Source of the DNA: Halodesulfovibrio sp. MK-HDV
Lineage (GTDB): Bacteria; Desulfobacterota; Desulfovibrionia; Desulfovibrionales; Desulfovibrionaceae
Length of the DNA: 64,000 nucleotides
Assembly: GCF_009914765.1 (NCBI RefSeq)
Contig: NZ_WYDS01000005.1
Span: 82,704-146,703, forward strand
Direction of reading: 5' to 3'
The position numbers and the translations under genes are program-made. The number at the start of each line of letters is the position of its first letter. Positions within the stretch are counted from its first letter, which is position 1. Shown here one piece after another: positions 53,939-61,868 of this stretch. The notes below the pieces were generated by a model. That model was given only the letters and a program-made list of their open reading frames with translations. It did not search any database and was not told the DNA's origin.

Positions 53939-53980
53939 ATGTGGGCTATCATGAGTGCTGTTTGCTTGTCTTATATATAA
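53939..53980 (+). CDS. Possible 13-residue peptide MWAIMSAVCLSYI
   Basis: The ATG at 53939 is preceded by AAAGGAGG six bases away, about the strongest ribosome site in the window, and the frame closes with TAA after 13 codons. The peptide is hydrophobic with one Trp and one Cys. It lies between a 25-nt palindrome and a GC-rich hairpin followed by a terminator, as a leader peptide or small membrane peptide would. No regulated gene follows closely. A hexapeptide frame (MHLEHI, 53837-53857) with AAGGAG stands further upstream. Confidence 0.4.
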   Translation: MWAIMSAVCLSYI

Positions 53981-54011
53981 AAACAGTAAGTACTGTAAAT
54001 TGCTCAGTAAG

Positions 54012-54035
54012 CGGGGGTTGATAACTCAACCCCCG
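54012..54035. repeat. GC-rich hairpin
   Basis: CGGGGGTTG and CAACCCCCG with a six-base loop. No T run follows, so it is structural rather than a simple terminator. Confidence 0.85.
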
Positions 54036-54048
54036 TTGGGACCTGATT

Positions 54049-54081
54049 GGGAATGGTGAGGAGGTGTTCCATTCCCTTTTT
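54049..54081 (+). terminator. Terminator-like hairpin with GGAGG in the loop
   Basis: GGGAATGG and CCATTCCC with five T after it. The 12-base loop TGAGGAGGTGTT contains an AGGAGG word, similar to ribosome sites or to GGA motifs bound by CsrA-type proteins. Confidence 0.75.
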
Positions 54082-54091
54082 GTTACCCTAG

Positions 54092-54172
54092 GCTGTACCA
54101 GTGTGGGGGGTACAGCTAGTGCCTTTGCTAGAGGCTTTCAGTCTGCCCCGGGGTGTGTGAGGGGGGACTGAA
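54092..54172. repeat. Two further hairpins
   Basis: GCTGTACC (54092-54099) pairs with GGTACAGC (54109-54116). TTCAGTC (54137-54143) pairs with GACTGAA (54166-54172), with an inner CCCC/GGGG pair. They follow the terminator-like hairpin directly. Confidence 0.8.
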
Positions 54173-54202
54173 TTTCAACACGTTTTTAACGAGGAGTATG
54201 TA

Positions 54203-54295
54203 ATGCTATCTCGTCGCATCTGCCACAATGCGGAAAGGAGCAAAGTATGTGTTGCAATGTTACTTGCGTTCTCTATGCTGTTTGATTCTATATAA
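54203..54295 (+). CDS. Possible 30-residue peptide and nested 12-residue peptide
   Basis: An ATG at 54203 after GAGGAG opens 30 codons: MLSRRICHNAERSK, then a hydrophobic VCVAMLLAFSMLFDSI. Inside it, in another frame, an ATG at 54247 after AAAGGAG opens MCCNVTCVLYAV (54247-54285). The end of this stretch shares the words TGCTGTTTG and TATATAA with the end of the 13-codon ORF at 53939, so the two may be related copies. A basic start with a hydrophobic end is typical of small membrane peptides, including type I toxins. No homologue is known to me. Confidence 0.35.
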   Translation: MLSRRICHNAERSKVCVAMLLAFSMLFDSI

Positions 54296-54357
54296 GCATA
54301 CAGCGTGCCAAAGTTGACAAGTTAATAAAAACAAGAACTTATGAATGTAGAGGAAAA

Positions 54358-54459
54358 TGTGCACAAAAAATATGTGCAAAAGTTGCACTAAAAACAAATC
54401 ACTTGTGCAATCTTACATGTGCAAATTTTGCACATGTGCACTTCGTCAAAAAATGTGCA
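54358..54459. repeat. TGTGCA operator-like array
   Basis: Eight copies of TGTGCA or its inverse in about 100 bp, counting one inverse copy (54384) that is only TGCAC: forward at 54358, 54373, 54404, 54418, 54435 and 54454, inverse at 54384 and 54429. Two inverted pairs have the form TGTGCA-A/T run-TTGCAC. The array lies between the tiny-ORF locus and the 3' end of the DUF523 gene, so it is not at an obvious promoter of a called gene. Confidence 0.8.
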
Positions 54460-54477
54460 GATATTGATGTGTACAAG

Positions 54478-54891
54478 CTAGTCTGTGCTTGATGCTTCCA
54501 GCCCCATTGAGAGCATCCGCGCAGCAAAAAGTCCGTTTCCCTTTATCTTCACTCCGGAAAATGAACCATCATAAATAATGCCGACACCACAGGATGGTGA
54601 ACGGGATTTCAAAATAGCCTTAGTGCATCCTGCCAGTTCAACCAACTTTGCTGCTTCTTCAACGCCGAGCTGCATTCTTTCCGTAATATCTTCTCCGTCC
54701 TTTGAAACGGCACGTCCATCTTTCAGTTCGAAAGGTGTACGCGGGGTTGAAAATCCACCCAGCTGCTCTGGACATACAGGTAACGCGCGTCCTTCACGTA
54801 CAAGCTGCTGTACATGTTCGTTCGTGTTGTCATTACCGTCGTATCTACATTTACAGCCTGCAAGGCAGGCGCTCACTACGTATTCAAGCAT
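54478..54891 (-). CDS. DUF523 family protein
   Basis: A 137-residue protein of the DUF523 (YbbK-type) family, function unknown. The pattern is clear: VVSACLAGCKCRYDG with the Cys pair, VCPEQLGGFSTPRTPFEL, and AILKSRSPSCGVGIIYDGSFSG with another conserved Cys. The Cys set suggests metal or Fe-S binding. I chose the ATG at 54889-54891 because GGAGGATG lies in front; the frame is open 15 codons upstream. It is monocistronic, and its 3' end abuts the TGTGCA array. Confidence 0.88.
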   Translation of the reverse strand: MLEYVVSACLAGCKCRYDGNDNTNEHVQQLVREGRALPVCPEQLGGFSTPRTPFELKDGRAVSKDGEDITERMQLGVEEAAKLVELAGCTKAILKSRSPSCGVGIIYDGSFSGVKIKGNGLFAARMLSMGLEASSTD

Positions 54892-55212
54892 ACATCCTCC
54901 ATGAATTGTTATCTGGTCAGGCATTGCCCCTAGCATTCATATGTATGGTCGGCAAGTGGTTCAGTATAATCAGTATGATAGGGTGTTGTGTTTATTTGAA
55001 GAAATTTGTGGAGTGTATGGAAATTGTACGCATGATCAAATTTTACACAGCAAAGCAAAGCTATTTTTTGTGTATCTGTATGCTTTTTGTACAGAAGGTT
55101 TGTAAGTTAATTGAGGCATTAAGATAATATTAATGAAATTACTATATTGAGAATGTTGGCACGCTGGTTGCTTTGTCGTGAGTACATTCAAAAAAAACTA
55201 CGGGAGTAAGTT
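54892..55212. other. Intergenic interval between DUF523 and the His-rich gene
   Basis: About 320 bp holding two divergent promoters. I see no hairpin or operator that stands out. Confidence 0.4.
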
Positions 55213-55554
55213 ATGAATAAAAAGTTAATCGCGATCACAGCAGCAATGATGGTTTTGACAGGTTCCATGGCTTTTGCAGCAAACGGCTCAAGCCAGATGC
55301 CAATGAATCAGCATAATGGTTACGCACAGCACAATGGTTCTTATGACCAGATGCCGATGAATCATAATGGTAGTCACGGACAGCACATGTATAAGCTGTC
55401 TGATCAGGCAAAACAAAATTCTTCATCCACATGGGATTCAGTATGTAACTTCTTTGGAACGCATGGTGGGCACGGTAGCCATGGCGGCTACGCTGGTCAC
55501 AATACTGGTCACAATGGTGGGCATGGCGGCGGACACGGAGGGGGCCACATGTAG
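55213..55554 (+). CDS. Exported His/Gly-rich protein, probable metal binder
   Basis: A 113-residue protein with a signal peptide (residues 1-22, ending AFAANG). The mature part is low-complexity: a repeat of QMPMN-HNG near residues 28 and 46, a middle DQAKQNSSSTWDSVCNFF with the only Cys, and a tail built from HGGH, GHN and HGGG units with about 14 His in 35 residues. This is typical of periplasmic Ni, Zn or Cu buffers, though the metal cannot be named. GGGAGT precedes the ATG at 55213. It is monocistronic, with a strong terminator before glnA. I know no specific family. Confidence 0.8.
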   Translation: MNKKLIAITAAMMVLTGSMAFAANGSSQMPMNQHNGYAQHNGSYDQMPMNHNGSHGQHMYKLSDQAKQNSSSTWDSVCNFFGTHGGHGSHGGYAGHNTGHNGGHGGGHGGGHM

Positions 55555-55622
55555 CACACCCTGCTAGACTGAATTGTTTCAACGTTCATCTAGTCTACTG
55601 AGAAAAATGACAGGCGTTTTAA

Positions 55623-55665
55623 GTGTAGCCAAGATATATTGTATATCTTGGCTACATTTTTTTTT
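55623..55665. terminator. Terminator between the His-rich gene and glnA
   Basis: TAGCCAAGATATA and TATATCTTGGCTA stem followed by nine T; A-rich on the other side. Confidence 0.9.
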
Positions 55666-55680
55666 GCTTTGTTCCTGTGA

Positions 55681-57030
55681 TTACAGGATCGGAAGGTATT
55701 TGCGAAGTTCAAAGTCAGAGATATGGGTACGGTACTCGTCCCACTCAATGCGTTTGTTGTTCACAAGGTTGGAGTGCAAGTGCTCTCCAAGAATGGTTTT
55801 CATCAGCTTGGAATCATTCAAAAATTCAACAGCTTCGTGCAAAGAGCCAGGAAGGGATTCAATGCCTTTTGCGGTGAGATCTTCAGTTTCCATAGCAAAA
55901 ATATTTTCTTCAACTGCTGCCGGAAGTTCGTATCCTTTTTCGATACCTTCAAGACCGGCACCAAGTGTTGCGGCAAAGCAAAGATACGGGTTTGCTGCCG
56001 GGTCCGGGCTACGCAGTTCAATGCGTGTTGCCTGCTCTTTACCCGGTTTGTACATTGGTACTCGGATAAGAGAAGAGCGGTTGCACTGTGCCCATGCAAT
56101 GTACACAGGTGCTTCAAATCCCGGTAACAAACGCTTGTAGGAGTTTACCCACTGGTTTGCGATGCAGGTGTATTCTTTAGCGTGTTTCAGCAAGCCTGCA
56201 ATGTAGCTGCGTGCTTCTGAAGAAAGGTTGTGCGGGTCATTCGCATCAAAAAATGCGTTCTTACCGTTTTTAAACAAAGACTGATGCACGTGCATGCCCG
56301 AACCGTTTTCGCCAAAGAGCGGTTTAGGCATGAAGGTCGCGTAGCAGCCATGTTTACGGGCAATTTCTTTCACCACAACTTTATACGTCATTGCGATGTC
56401 AGCCATTTTGAGAGCTTCGCAATAGCGAAGGTCAATCTCATGCTGGGATGGAGCAACCTCATGGTGAGAGTACTCAACATCTACGCCCATTTTTTCTAAC
56501 GCAAAAATGATTTCGCGACGAACATCATTCCCCATATCGAGAGGCGGTGCGTCAAAGTACCCACCGGAATCCAATGCCTGCGGATTCTTAGAATCTGTAA
56601 AGAGGAAGAATTCAAGCTCGGGGCCTACGTAGTAGGTGTACCCTTTCTGTGCAGCTTTTTCGATAAGCTTCCGCAGAATGTGACGCGGGTCGCCTTCGTA
56701 TGGTGTGCCGTCCGGATTTTTAATGTCGCAGAACATACGCGCCACAGGACGGTCAGAAGGACGCCATGAGCAAATTTGAAATGTTGTTGCGTCCGGATAT
56801 GCAACCATGTCTGATTCTTCAATTCGGGTAAAACCGAGGATTGAAGAGCCGTCAAACCCCATGCCTTCTTCGAAAGCAACTTCGAGTTCTTTAGGCGTTA
56901 CCTGAAAACTTTTGAGCGTGCCCAAAATATCTACAAACCAAAATTGAACAAAGCTGATGTTGTGCTCTTTAACTGCACGGATAACATCATCTCCATTCTT
57001 GCAATTAAACACGGTATATTCGTCCACCAC
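55681..57030 (-). CDS. glnA: Glutamine synthetase type I
   Basis: ATP-dependent synthesis of glutamine from glutamate and ammonium; a dodecamer in the family. The 449 residues match the shorter alpha subtype, which lacks the beta-type insertion and is normally not adenylylated. Visible are GMGFDGSSILGF (the D50 region), EVAPSQHEIDLRY, the ATP-site NGSGMHVHQSL, and NRSSLIRVP with RIELRSPDPAANPYL. The start is a GTG at 57028-57030 with GGGAGG upstream. A TTACAA-type site lies at 57231. It sits beside the type III enzyme on the same strand, separated by a terminator, so the two are controlled separately. Confidence 0.95.
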   Translation of the reverse strand: MVDEYTVFNCKNGDDVIRAVKEHNISFVQFWFVDILGTLKSFQVTPKELEVAFEEGMGFDGSSILGFTRIEESDMVAYPDATTFQICSWRPSDRPVARMFCDIKNPDGTPYEGDPRHILRKLIEKAAQKGYTYYVGPELEFFLFTDSKNPQALDSGGYFDAPPLDMGNDVRREIIFALEKMGVDVEYSHHEVAPSQHEIDLRYCEALKMADIAMTYKVVVKEIARKHGCYATFMPKPLFGENGSGMHVHQSLFKNGKNAFFDANDPHNLSSEARSYIAGLLKHAKEYTCIANQWVNSYKRLLPGFEAPVYIAWAQCNRSSLIRVPMYKPGKEQATRIELRSPDPAANPYLCFAATLGAGLEGIEKGYELPAAVEENIFAMETEDLTAKGIESLPGSLHEAVEFLNDSKLMKTILGEHLHSNLVNNKRIEWDEYRTHISDFELRKYLPIL

Positions 57031-57230
57031 TAAATACCTCCCAAAGGCAAGCCTGCTAGTATTGATGACAGGATTTATTGCCCTGTTTCCTAAAAATCCT
57101 ACAATTTTTACGGGGATACGTTGAGTGATCTTAAAAATGATTGCGTTTTTTTAAGGCTCATCCCTGTTATTCTCGGGCGCATCATTAAACAGCATCCAAA
57201 TGAATAGCAAGAAGATAAAAGTATCCTCGT

Positions 57231-57244
57231 TTACAAAATTGTCA
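57231..57244. promoter_or_regulatory. Nitrogen-type operator upstream of glnA
   Basis: TTACAAAATTGTCA matches TTACAA-N2-TTGTAA with one mismatch, about 200 bp above the glnA start. I could not find a convincing sigma-54 element between it and the gene. Confidence 0.5.
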
Positions 57245-57283
57245 CACAATGGAGTTTTTTTCTATAATTTATTTTCTTAACAC

Positions 57284-57320
57284 AAAAAAAACTCCCCTGT
57301 TCGTAAAGAACAGGGGAGTA
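57284..57320 (-). terminator. Terminator after glnN
   Basis: On the minus strand ACTCCCCTGTTC and GAACAGGGGAGT form a stem followed by seven T. Confidence 0.93.
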
Positions 57321-57356
57321 ACTTTGCCCAATTGGAGGCAGATATACTGAAAATAA

Positions 57357-59537
57357 CTATTTAATGAACAGCATTTCCTGGTAGGTCGGCAGTGGCCAGA
57401 GGTCATCTGCTACTACGTCTTCGAGTCTGTCTGCGTACTCACGAAGTTCGTTCATTACTGGCAGTACTTCGTTGCACAGGAAGCGAGCATGATCCTGTTC
57501 GCCGGAATGTGCTTTTGTAAGCATGGATTCGAGTTCGTTTGCAGCGGACTCAAGGCCATTAAGGTTTTCAGTAAGTTTGGTCAGCGGGCCCTGTACGCAG
57601 CCGAGACCAAGTTCTTTCATGTTCATGCAGTTGCGTGCGAGTTCAGTCTGGTAACGAACTGCAGCAGGAAGAATTGAGGTACGAGCCAGTTTGATAGCAA
57701 GCTCAATTTCTGTCTGAACAACATTAATGTACTGTTCAAAGAAGATTGAAGTACGGCTGTCGAGTTCGCGCTTGGAAAGAACACCGAAGCTTTCGAACAA
57801 TGCAACACTGGACTCGCTGTTGAGTGCAGTAAGTGCTTCAGGAGTAGTGCGAAGGTTTGCAAGACCGCGGGTCTTAGCTTCTTCAGCCCACTCGTCAGAG
57901 TAACCGTCACCGTTGAATACAACTGAGTCGTGTTCCTGAACGATTTCCTGAATAACTTTTGTTACTGCATCGTTGAGTTCCCAGTTCTCGCTGTACATGA
58001 GGTTCTCAAGACGGTTGGAAATGTAATCCAAAGAGTCAGAGAGAATAGTGTTCAGTACAAGCTGTGCACCGGCGATAGACTGGCTGGAGCCAACTGCGCG
58101 GAACTCAAAGCGGTTTCCTGTGAAAGCAAATGGACTTGTACGGTTACGGTCACCGGCGTCCATAGGCAGTGGAGGCAGAGTATCTACGCCTACACGCAGG
58201 ATGCCTTTTGCTTCAGAGGTAGCTTCGTCACCATTTTTGATCTGGTCAAAGATGTCAGAAAGCTGCTGTCCGAGGTAGATGGACATGATCGCAGGAGGTG
58301 CTTCGTTCGCACCGAGACGGTGGTCGTTGCTTGCACATGCTACGCTGGAACGGAGTAATGAACCGTGTTTGTGAACAGAGCGGATCATAGCAGCACAGAA
58401 GAGCAGGAACTGAGCATTTTCATGCGGAGTTTCGCCCGGCTCAAAGAGGCTGCCGAATTTGCCGTTACCGATGGAGTAGTTCAGGTGTTTACCGGAACCG
58501 TTGATTCCTGCGAACGGTTTTTCGTGCATGAGGCACGCCATACCGTAACGCTTAGCAACGCTTTTCAGTACGCTCATGATCATCTGGTTATGATCGTTTG
58601 CGAGGTTGGAATCTTCAAACATTGGTGCAATTTCGTACTGACCAGGTGCTACTTCGTTGTGACGGGTTTTTACCGGCACGCCGAGTTTGTAGAGATCGCG
58701 TTCTGCTTCAATCATGAATGCGAGAACACGCTTCGGAATGGTACCGAAGTAATGGTCATCCTGCTCCTGACCTTTAGCTGGCTTTGCACCGAAAAGGGTA
58801 CGGCCTGCAAGGTAGAGATCCGGGCGGGAGAAGTAGAAGTTACGGTCAACGAGGAAGTATTCCTGTTCTACGCCAGCGTAGTTCTGAATGCGTCCAAAAT
58901 TTTCGTGACCAAGCAGCTTAAGTAGGCGGCTGGTCTGAGTATGAATGCACTGGTTGGAACGGAGAAGTGGAGTCTTTTTATCAAGTGCTTCACCAGTCCA
59001 GGAAACGAATGCAGTAGGGATACACAGGAAAACGCCATTATCGTTTTCTAAGAGGTAAGCAGGGTTTGTAAGGTCCCATGCGGTGTAGCCACGAGCTTCG
59101 AAGGTGGTACGCAGACCGCCGTTCGGGAAGCTGGATGCATCCGGTTCACCCTGAATAAGGGTAGTGCCGGAGAATTGGGCGATTGCGCCGCCGCGTCCGT
59201 CAGGCTCAAGAAAGCTGTCATGCTTTTCAGCGGTAAGGCCGGTAAGCGGGTAAAATACGTGTGTGTAGTGAGTCGCACCTCGAGAGAGAGCCCATTCTTT
59301 CATTGCTGAAGCTACTGCATCTGCAATAGAAGGGTCCATCTGTTCGCCATTTTCGATTGTGCGCTTGAGAGATTTATAAACAGGTTTAGGAAGGTGATCT
59401 TGCATGACTTTGTCATTGAACACATTGCGACCGAACAGGTCGGTTGGCTTTTCTTCCAAGAAATTTAATGGCTTGCTTGTTGGTGTCGTGTTGTTTACAG
59501 CCGAAATGGCTTTAAGTCTGGCTAACGATCCACTCAT
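57357..59537 (-). CDS. glnN: Glutamine synthetase type III
   Basis: The large GS form typical of Bacteroides and cyanobacteria, 726 residues, as expected for GSIII. Recognisable parts are the start of the catalytic domain [84 protein letters not shown] and [34 protein letters not shown] lies before the ATG at 59535-59537. Upstream are a good sigma-54 element at 59625-59640 and operators at 59736 and 59789. It follows that glnN is probably the form induced under nitrogen limitation. glnA lies downstream after a terminator. Confidence 0.95.
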   Translation of the reverse strand: MSGSLARLKAISAVNNTTPTSKPLNFLEEKPTDLFGRNVFNDKVMQDHLPKPVYKSLKRTIENGEQMDPSIADAVASAMKEWALSRGATHYTHVFYPLTGLTAEKHDSFLEPDGRGGAIAQFSGTTLIQGEPDASSFPNGGLRTTFEARGYTAWDLTNPAYLLENDNGVFLCIPTAFVSWTGEALDKKTPLLRSNQCIHTQTSRLLKLLGHENFGRIQNYAGVEQEYFLVDRNFYFSRPDLYLAGRTLFGAKPAKGQEQDDHYFGTIPKRVLAFMIEAERDLYKLGVPVKTRHNEVAPGQYEIAPMFEDSNLANDHNQMIMSVLKSVAKRYGMACLMHEKPFAGINGSGKHLNYSIGNGKFGSLFEPGETPHENAQFLLFCAAMIRSVHKHGSLLRSSVACASNDHRLGANEAPPAIMSIYLGQQLSDIFDQIKNGDEATSEAKGILRVGVDTLPPLPMDAGDRNRTSPFAFTGNRFEFRAVGSSQSIAGAQLVLNTILSDSLDYISNRLENLMYSENWELNDAVTKVIQEIVQEHDSVVFNGDGYSDEWAEEAKTRGLANLRTTPEALTALNSESSVALFESFGVLSKRELDSRTSIFFEQYINVVQTEIELAIKLARTSILPAAVRYQTELARNCMNMKELGLGCVQGPLTKLTENLNGLESAANELESMLTKAHSGEQDHARFLCNEVLPVMNELREYADRLEDVVADDLWPLPTYQEMLFIK

Positions 59538-59624
59538 GAAAATCTCTCCTTTAAACTAATTTGCGCAATATAAAATGGTACACGCCTGAATAGGCATCTG
59601 CATTCTTCTTTTAGAAAATATAAA

Positions 59625-59640
59625 GCATAGATGGTGCCAG
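59625..59640 (-). promoter_or_regulatory. Sigma-54 promoter of glnN
   Basis: Read on the minus strand CTGGCACCATCTATGC: TGGCAC, five bases, ATGC, with GG and GC exactly 10 bases apart. It lies about 90 bp above the glnN start. Confidence 0.8.
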
Positions 59641-59735
59641 TTCTGTAAAATCAATATGTTACAAAAAAAGGCTGCTTCTGTTGATTTCTTTTTATGACAA
59701 ATATGTCATAAAAACAACAATAAAAGCATCCAGAT

Positions 59736-59749
59736 TTACAATATTGTAA
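59736..59749. promoter_or_regulatory. Nitrogen-type operator 1 upstream of glnN
   Basis: TTACAATATTGTAA, a perfect palindrome. Its centre is about 117 bp above the GC of the sigma-54 element. Confidence 0.65.
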
Positions 59750-59788
59750 AAACAAGCCCAAAAGAAGTCGCGTGCGGGTAAAACTAAA

Positions 59789-59802
59789 TCACAATTTTGT
59801 AA
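59789..59802. promoter_or_regulatory. Nitrogen-type operator 2 upstream of glnN
   Basis: TCACAATTTTGTAA, one mismatch, centred 53 bp from operator 1. The pair spacing is close to the 51 bp at amtB. Confidence 0.6.
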
Positions 59803-60071
59803 AATAGACATGCGCACCGTAAGTAGGTACCAACTGCAATGAGCGAGTGCACTATGCAGCTGTAATCAAAATATCACAATGCCCAATTTTTACCAAAGTT
59901 GTAATAGTCTGGGATAATAGTTTTTCTGTCGATCTTTTGTTTAAAAGTCGATACTTGACTGAAACATTGGCGTAATTATTTTACTATATTACTCAGGAAT
60001 ATAGTATATGATGAAGATACATCCATTAATCAAAAAATGTAGTAAGTGAATTTAGCCTTGAGAGGTTGGCC

Positions 60072-61868
60072 ATGATGAGACGGAGTATTGAAGATAGAAA
60101 TATCAATCTAGATTTTATTCCGCCTAAGGTTAAGAAGGTGCTTGCACCAATTAAAAAGCCGTTAATGCATATGACTGGCGTTGATGGACTGTTTAATGTG
60201 TATGACAGCATTACAAGAAGAGATAACCCGCTTGAGTTTTGTCAAAACGGTTTAGAAATATTAAATATAGAAGTCGAAGCTCTCGGTAGAGGGCTGCGCG
60301 ATATGCCGCTTGATAAGCCGCTTGTTATCGTTTCGAACCATCCGTTTGGTGGTATTGAAGGACTCGCGCTGATGGCAGAAATATTGCCGCTGCGTCCTGA
60401 ATGTAAGTTTCTTGCGAACTTTATGCTTGGAATTATGCCAGAATTGCGTCCATGCATGATTGAAGTGAATCCGTTTGAAACAAAAGAGGCACGCCGCGCA
60501 AATGTTCGTGGACTTCGTAATGCGATTACACATGTAGCAGCAGGCGGAAGTCTTGTGGTGTTCCCAGCTGGAGAAGTTTCCCATCTTCAGCCTAAAATGG
60601 GCGGCATTGTTGATCCAGTATGGAGCAAAAACGTAGCGCGGATTATTCGTAAAACGAATGCCGACGTTTTACCTTTGTATTTCCATGGCCGTAATAGCCT
60701 GTTCTTTAATATGATGGGTATGGTGCATCCATTTGCACGCACAGCCATGCTCCCAAAACAACTATATAATAAACGAAACAAAAAAATTACTTACAGCGTC
60801 GGGAATATTATCCCGTCCAATATGCTGAAGACGTTCGCAACAGAAGAAGATGTGATGAACTATCTGCGTGTTCGCAGTTATTCCCTAGCTAAGCGTCCAT
60901 CATCTAAAAAATTCCGTCTTCCGTTCAGAAAAGAAAAAGATCAGATGGAAATCGCAGCAGCACGTCCGCACGAGTCGCTCCTGAGAGAACTCTCGAAACT
61001 GCCAAAAGAACAGATTCTTGCAAAAGAAAATGGATTTACAGTATTCGAAGCGCAGGCGTTTCAGATTCCTAATATGCTGCACGATCTTGGTCGGCTGCGT
61101 GAGTTAACCTTCCGCCCCGTGGGTGAAGGAACCGGACTTGATCTTGATCTCGACACCTACGATTATGAATATGATCATCTTATTTTATGGGATGATGAAA
61201 AAGAAACAATCGCAGGTGCATACCGTCTTGGATGTACAGATAAAATCTTTCCAAGAAGCGGTATAAAAGGCATGTATTGCAGCACCCTCTTCAAGTTCAA
61301 ACCGGAGTTCTTTACCCGTTTTGAACATGCAGTAGAGTTAGGGCGCGCCATAGTGAATCCGGATTATCAGAAAGATTACAGTCCGCTTATGTTGCTCTGG
61401 AAAGGCATCGGGCAATACATTCTGCGTCGTCCAGGTACTCGTTACCTGTTCGGCCCATGCAGTCTGCCGCTTGAATTTAACCCGTTTACACTCGTAACCG
61501 CAGTTAATTATCTTAAAGAGCATCATATAGACAAAGAGCTCTCTACATTAGTAGCAGGTAAAAAAGCACCGAAGCTGAAGCTGCCGAAAGGCATACCGTC
61601 TGCATTTAATATCGCAGATCTCAGTTTCACCGGTCTCAACGGGTTAGTAAGAGATATGGAAGATGGCAGAACCATGCCTATTCTCTTCAAGCACTATCTG
61701 CGCCTTGCAGGCAAAATTGGTGCTTTCCACGTTGATAACGCATTCGGCAGTCTCGATGCATTCCTTATGATCGATCTTTCCGAAACACCGTTGCGCATGC
61801 TTAAGCGTTACCTCGGCGACACCGAAGCTGTTCAGCTTATCGAATCCTTTAAGGAAGCTGACAAGTAA
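60072..61868 (+). CDS. olsF: Bifunctional ornithine lipid synthase (OlsF-like)
   Basis: A 598-residue protein joining two acyltransferase domains. Residues about 70-270 form a PlsC-like O-acyltransferase: VSNHPFGGIEGLAL carries the HPxGGxE version of the catalytic box, then NPFETKEARRANV, and VFPAGEVSHLQ. Residues about 300-560 form a GNAT-like N-acyltransferase of the OlsB/HlyC type, with AGAYRLGCTDKIF, YCSTLFKFKPEF and ELGRAIVNPDYQ. This order matches OlsF, which makes phosphorus-free ornithine lipids in one protein. The ATG at 60072 was chosen with GAGAGG upstream; a TTG two codons earlier is possible. The head-group amino acid is assumed from the family, not shown. Confidence 0.82.
   Translation: MMRRSIEDRNINLDFIPPKVKKVLAPIKKPLMHMTGVDGLFNVYDSITRRDNPLEFCQNGLEILNIEVEALGRGLRDMPLDKPLVIVSNHPFGGIEGLALMAEILPLRPECKFLANFMLGIMPELRPCMIEVNPFETKEARRANVRGLRNAITHVAAGGSLVVFPAGEVSHLQPKMGGIVDPVWSKNVARIIRKTNADVLPLYFHGRNSLFFNMMGMVHPFARTAMLPKQLYNKRNKKITYSVGNIIPSNMLKTFATEEDVMNYLRVRSYSLAKRPSSKKFRLPFRKEKDQMEIAAARPHESLLRELSKLPKEQILAKENGFTVFEAQAFQIPNMLHDLGRLRELTFRPVGEGTGLDLDLDTYDYEYDHLILWDDEKETIAGAYRLGCTDKIFPRSGIKGMYCSTLFKFKPEFFTRFEHAVELGRAIVNPDYQKDYSPLMLLWKGIGQYILRRPGTRYLFGPCSLPLEFNPFTLVTAVNYLKEHHIDKELSTLVAGKKAPKLKLPKGIPSAFNIADLSFTGLNGLVRDMEDGRTMPILFKHYLRLAGKIGAFHVDNAFGSLDAFLMIDLSETPLRMLKRYLGDTEAVQLIESFKEADK

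Larger units (their letters stand above)
53695..54477. other. 780-bp interval dense in hairpins and tiny ORFs
   Basis: Without a conventional gene. From left to right on the plus strand it holds a 25-nt palindrome, a 13-codon ORF with a perfect ribosome site, a GC-rich hairpin, a terminator, two more hairpins, overlapping 30- and 12-codon ORFs with good ribosome sites, and an array of TGTGCA words. The parts are listed separately. I do not recognise the locus as any known RNA family; tmRNA, RNase P RNA and SRP RNA marks are absent. Confidence 0.75.
59538..60071. other. Divergent control region of glnN and olsF
   Basis: About 530 bp. It contains the glnN sigma-54 promoter and two TTACAA-type operators (listed separately), and a looser site TTACCAAAGTTGTAA at 59890-59904 with one extra base in the middle. 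The part nearest olsF is AT-rich and presumably holds its promoter. Confidence 0.7.

Noticed and set aside
54012..54035. Integron attC-like hairpin (GTTGATAACTCAAC inside a GC stem)
   Set aside because: No R box pair of attC form, no cassette ORF order and no integrase in the window.
54358..54459. CRISPR array
   Set aside because: The repeated unit is only six bases, occurs in both orientations and has irregular spacing; no cas genes are present.
57031..57230. Sigma-54 promoter for glnA
   Set aside because: I searched the minus strand for GG-N10-GC between the operator and the start and found no acceptable match.
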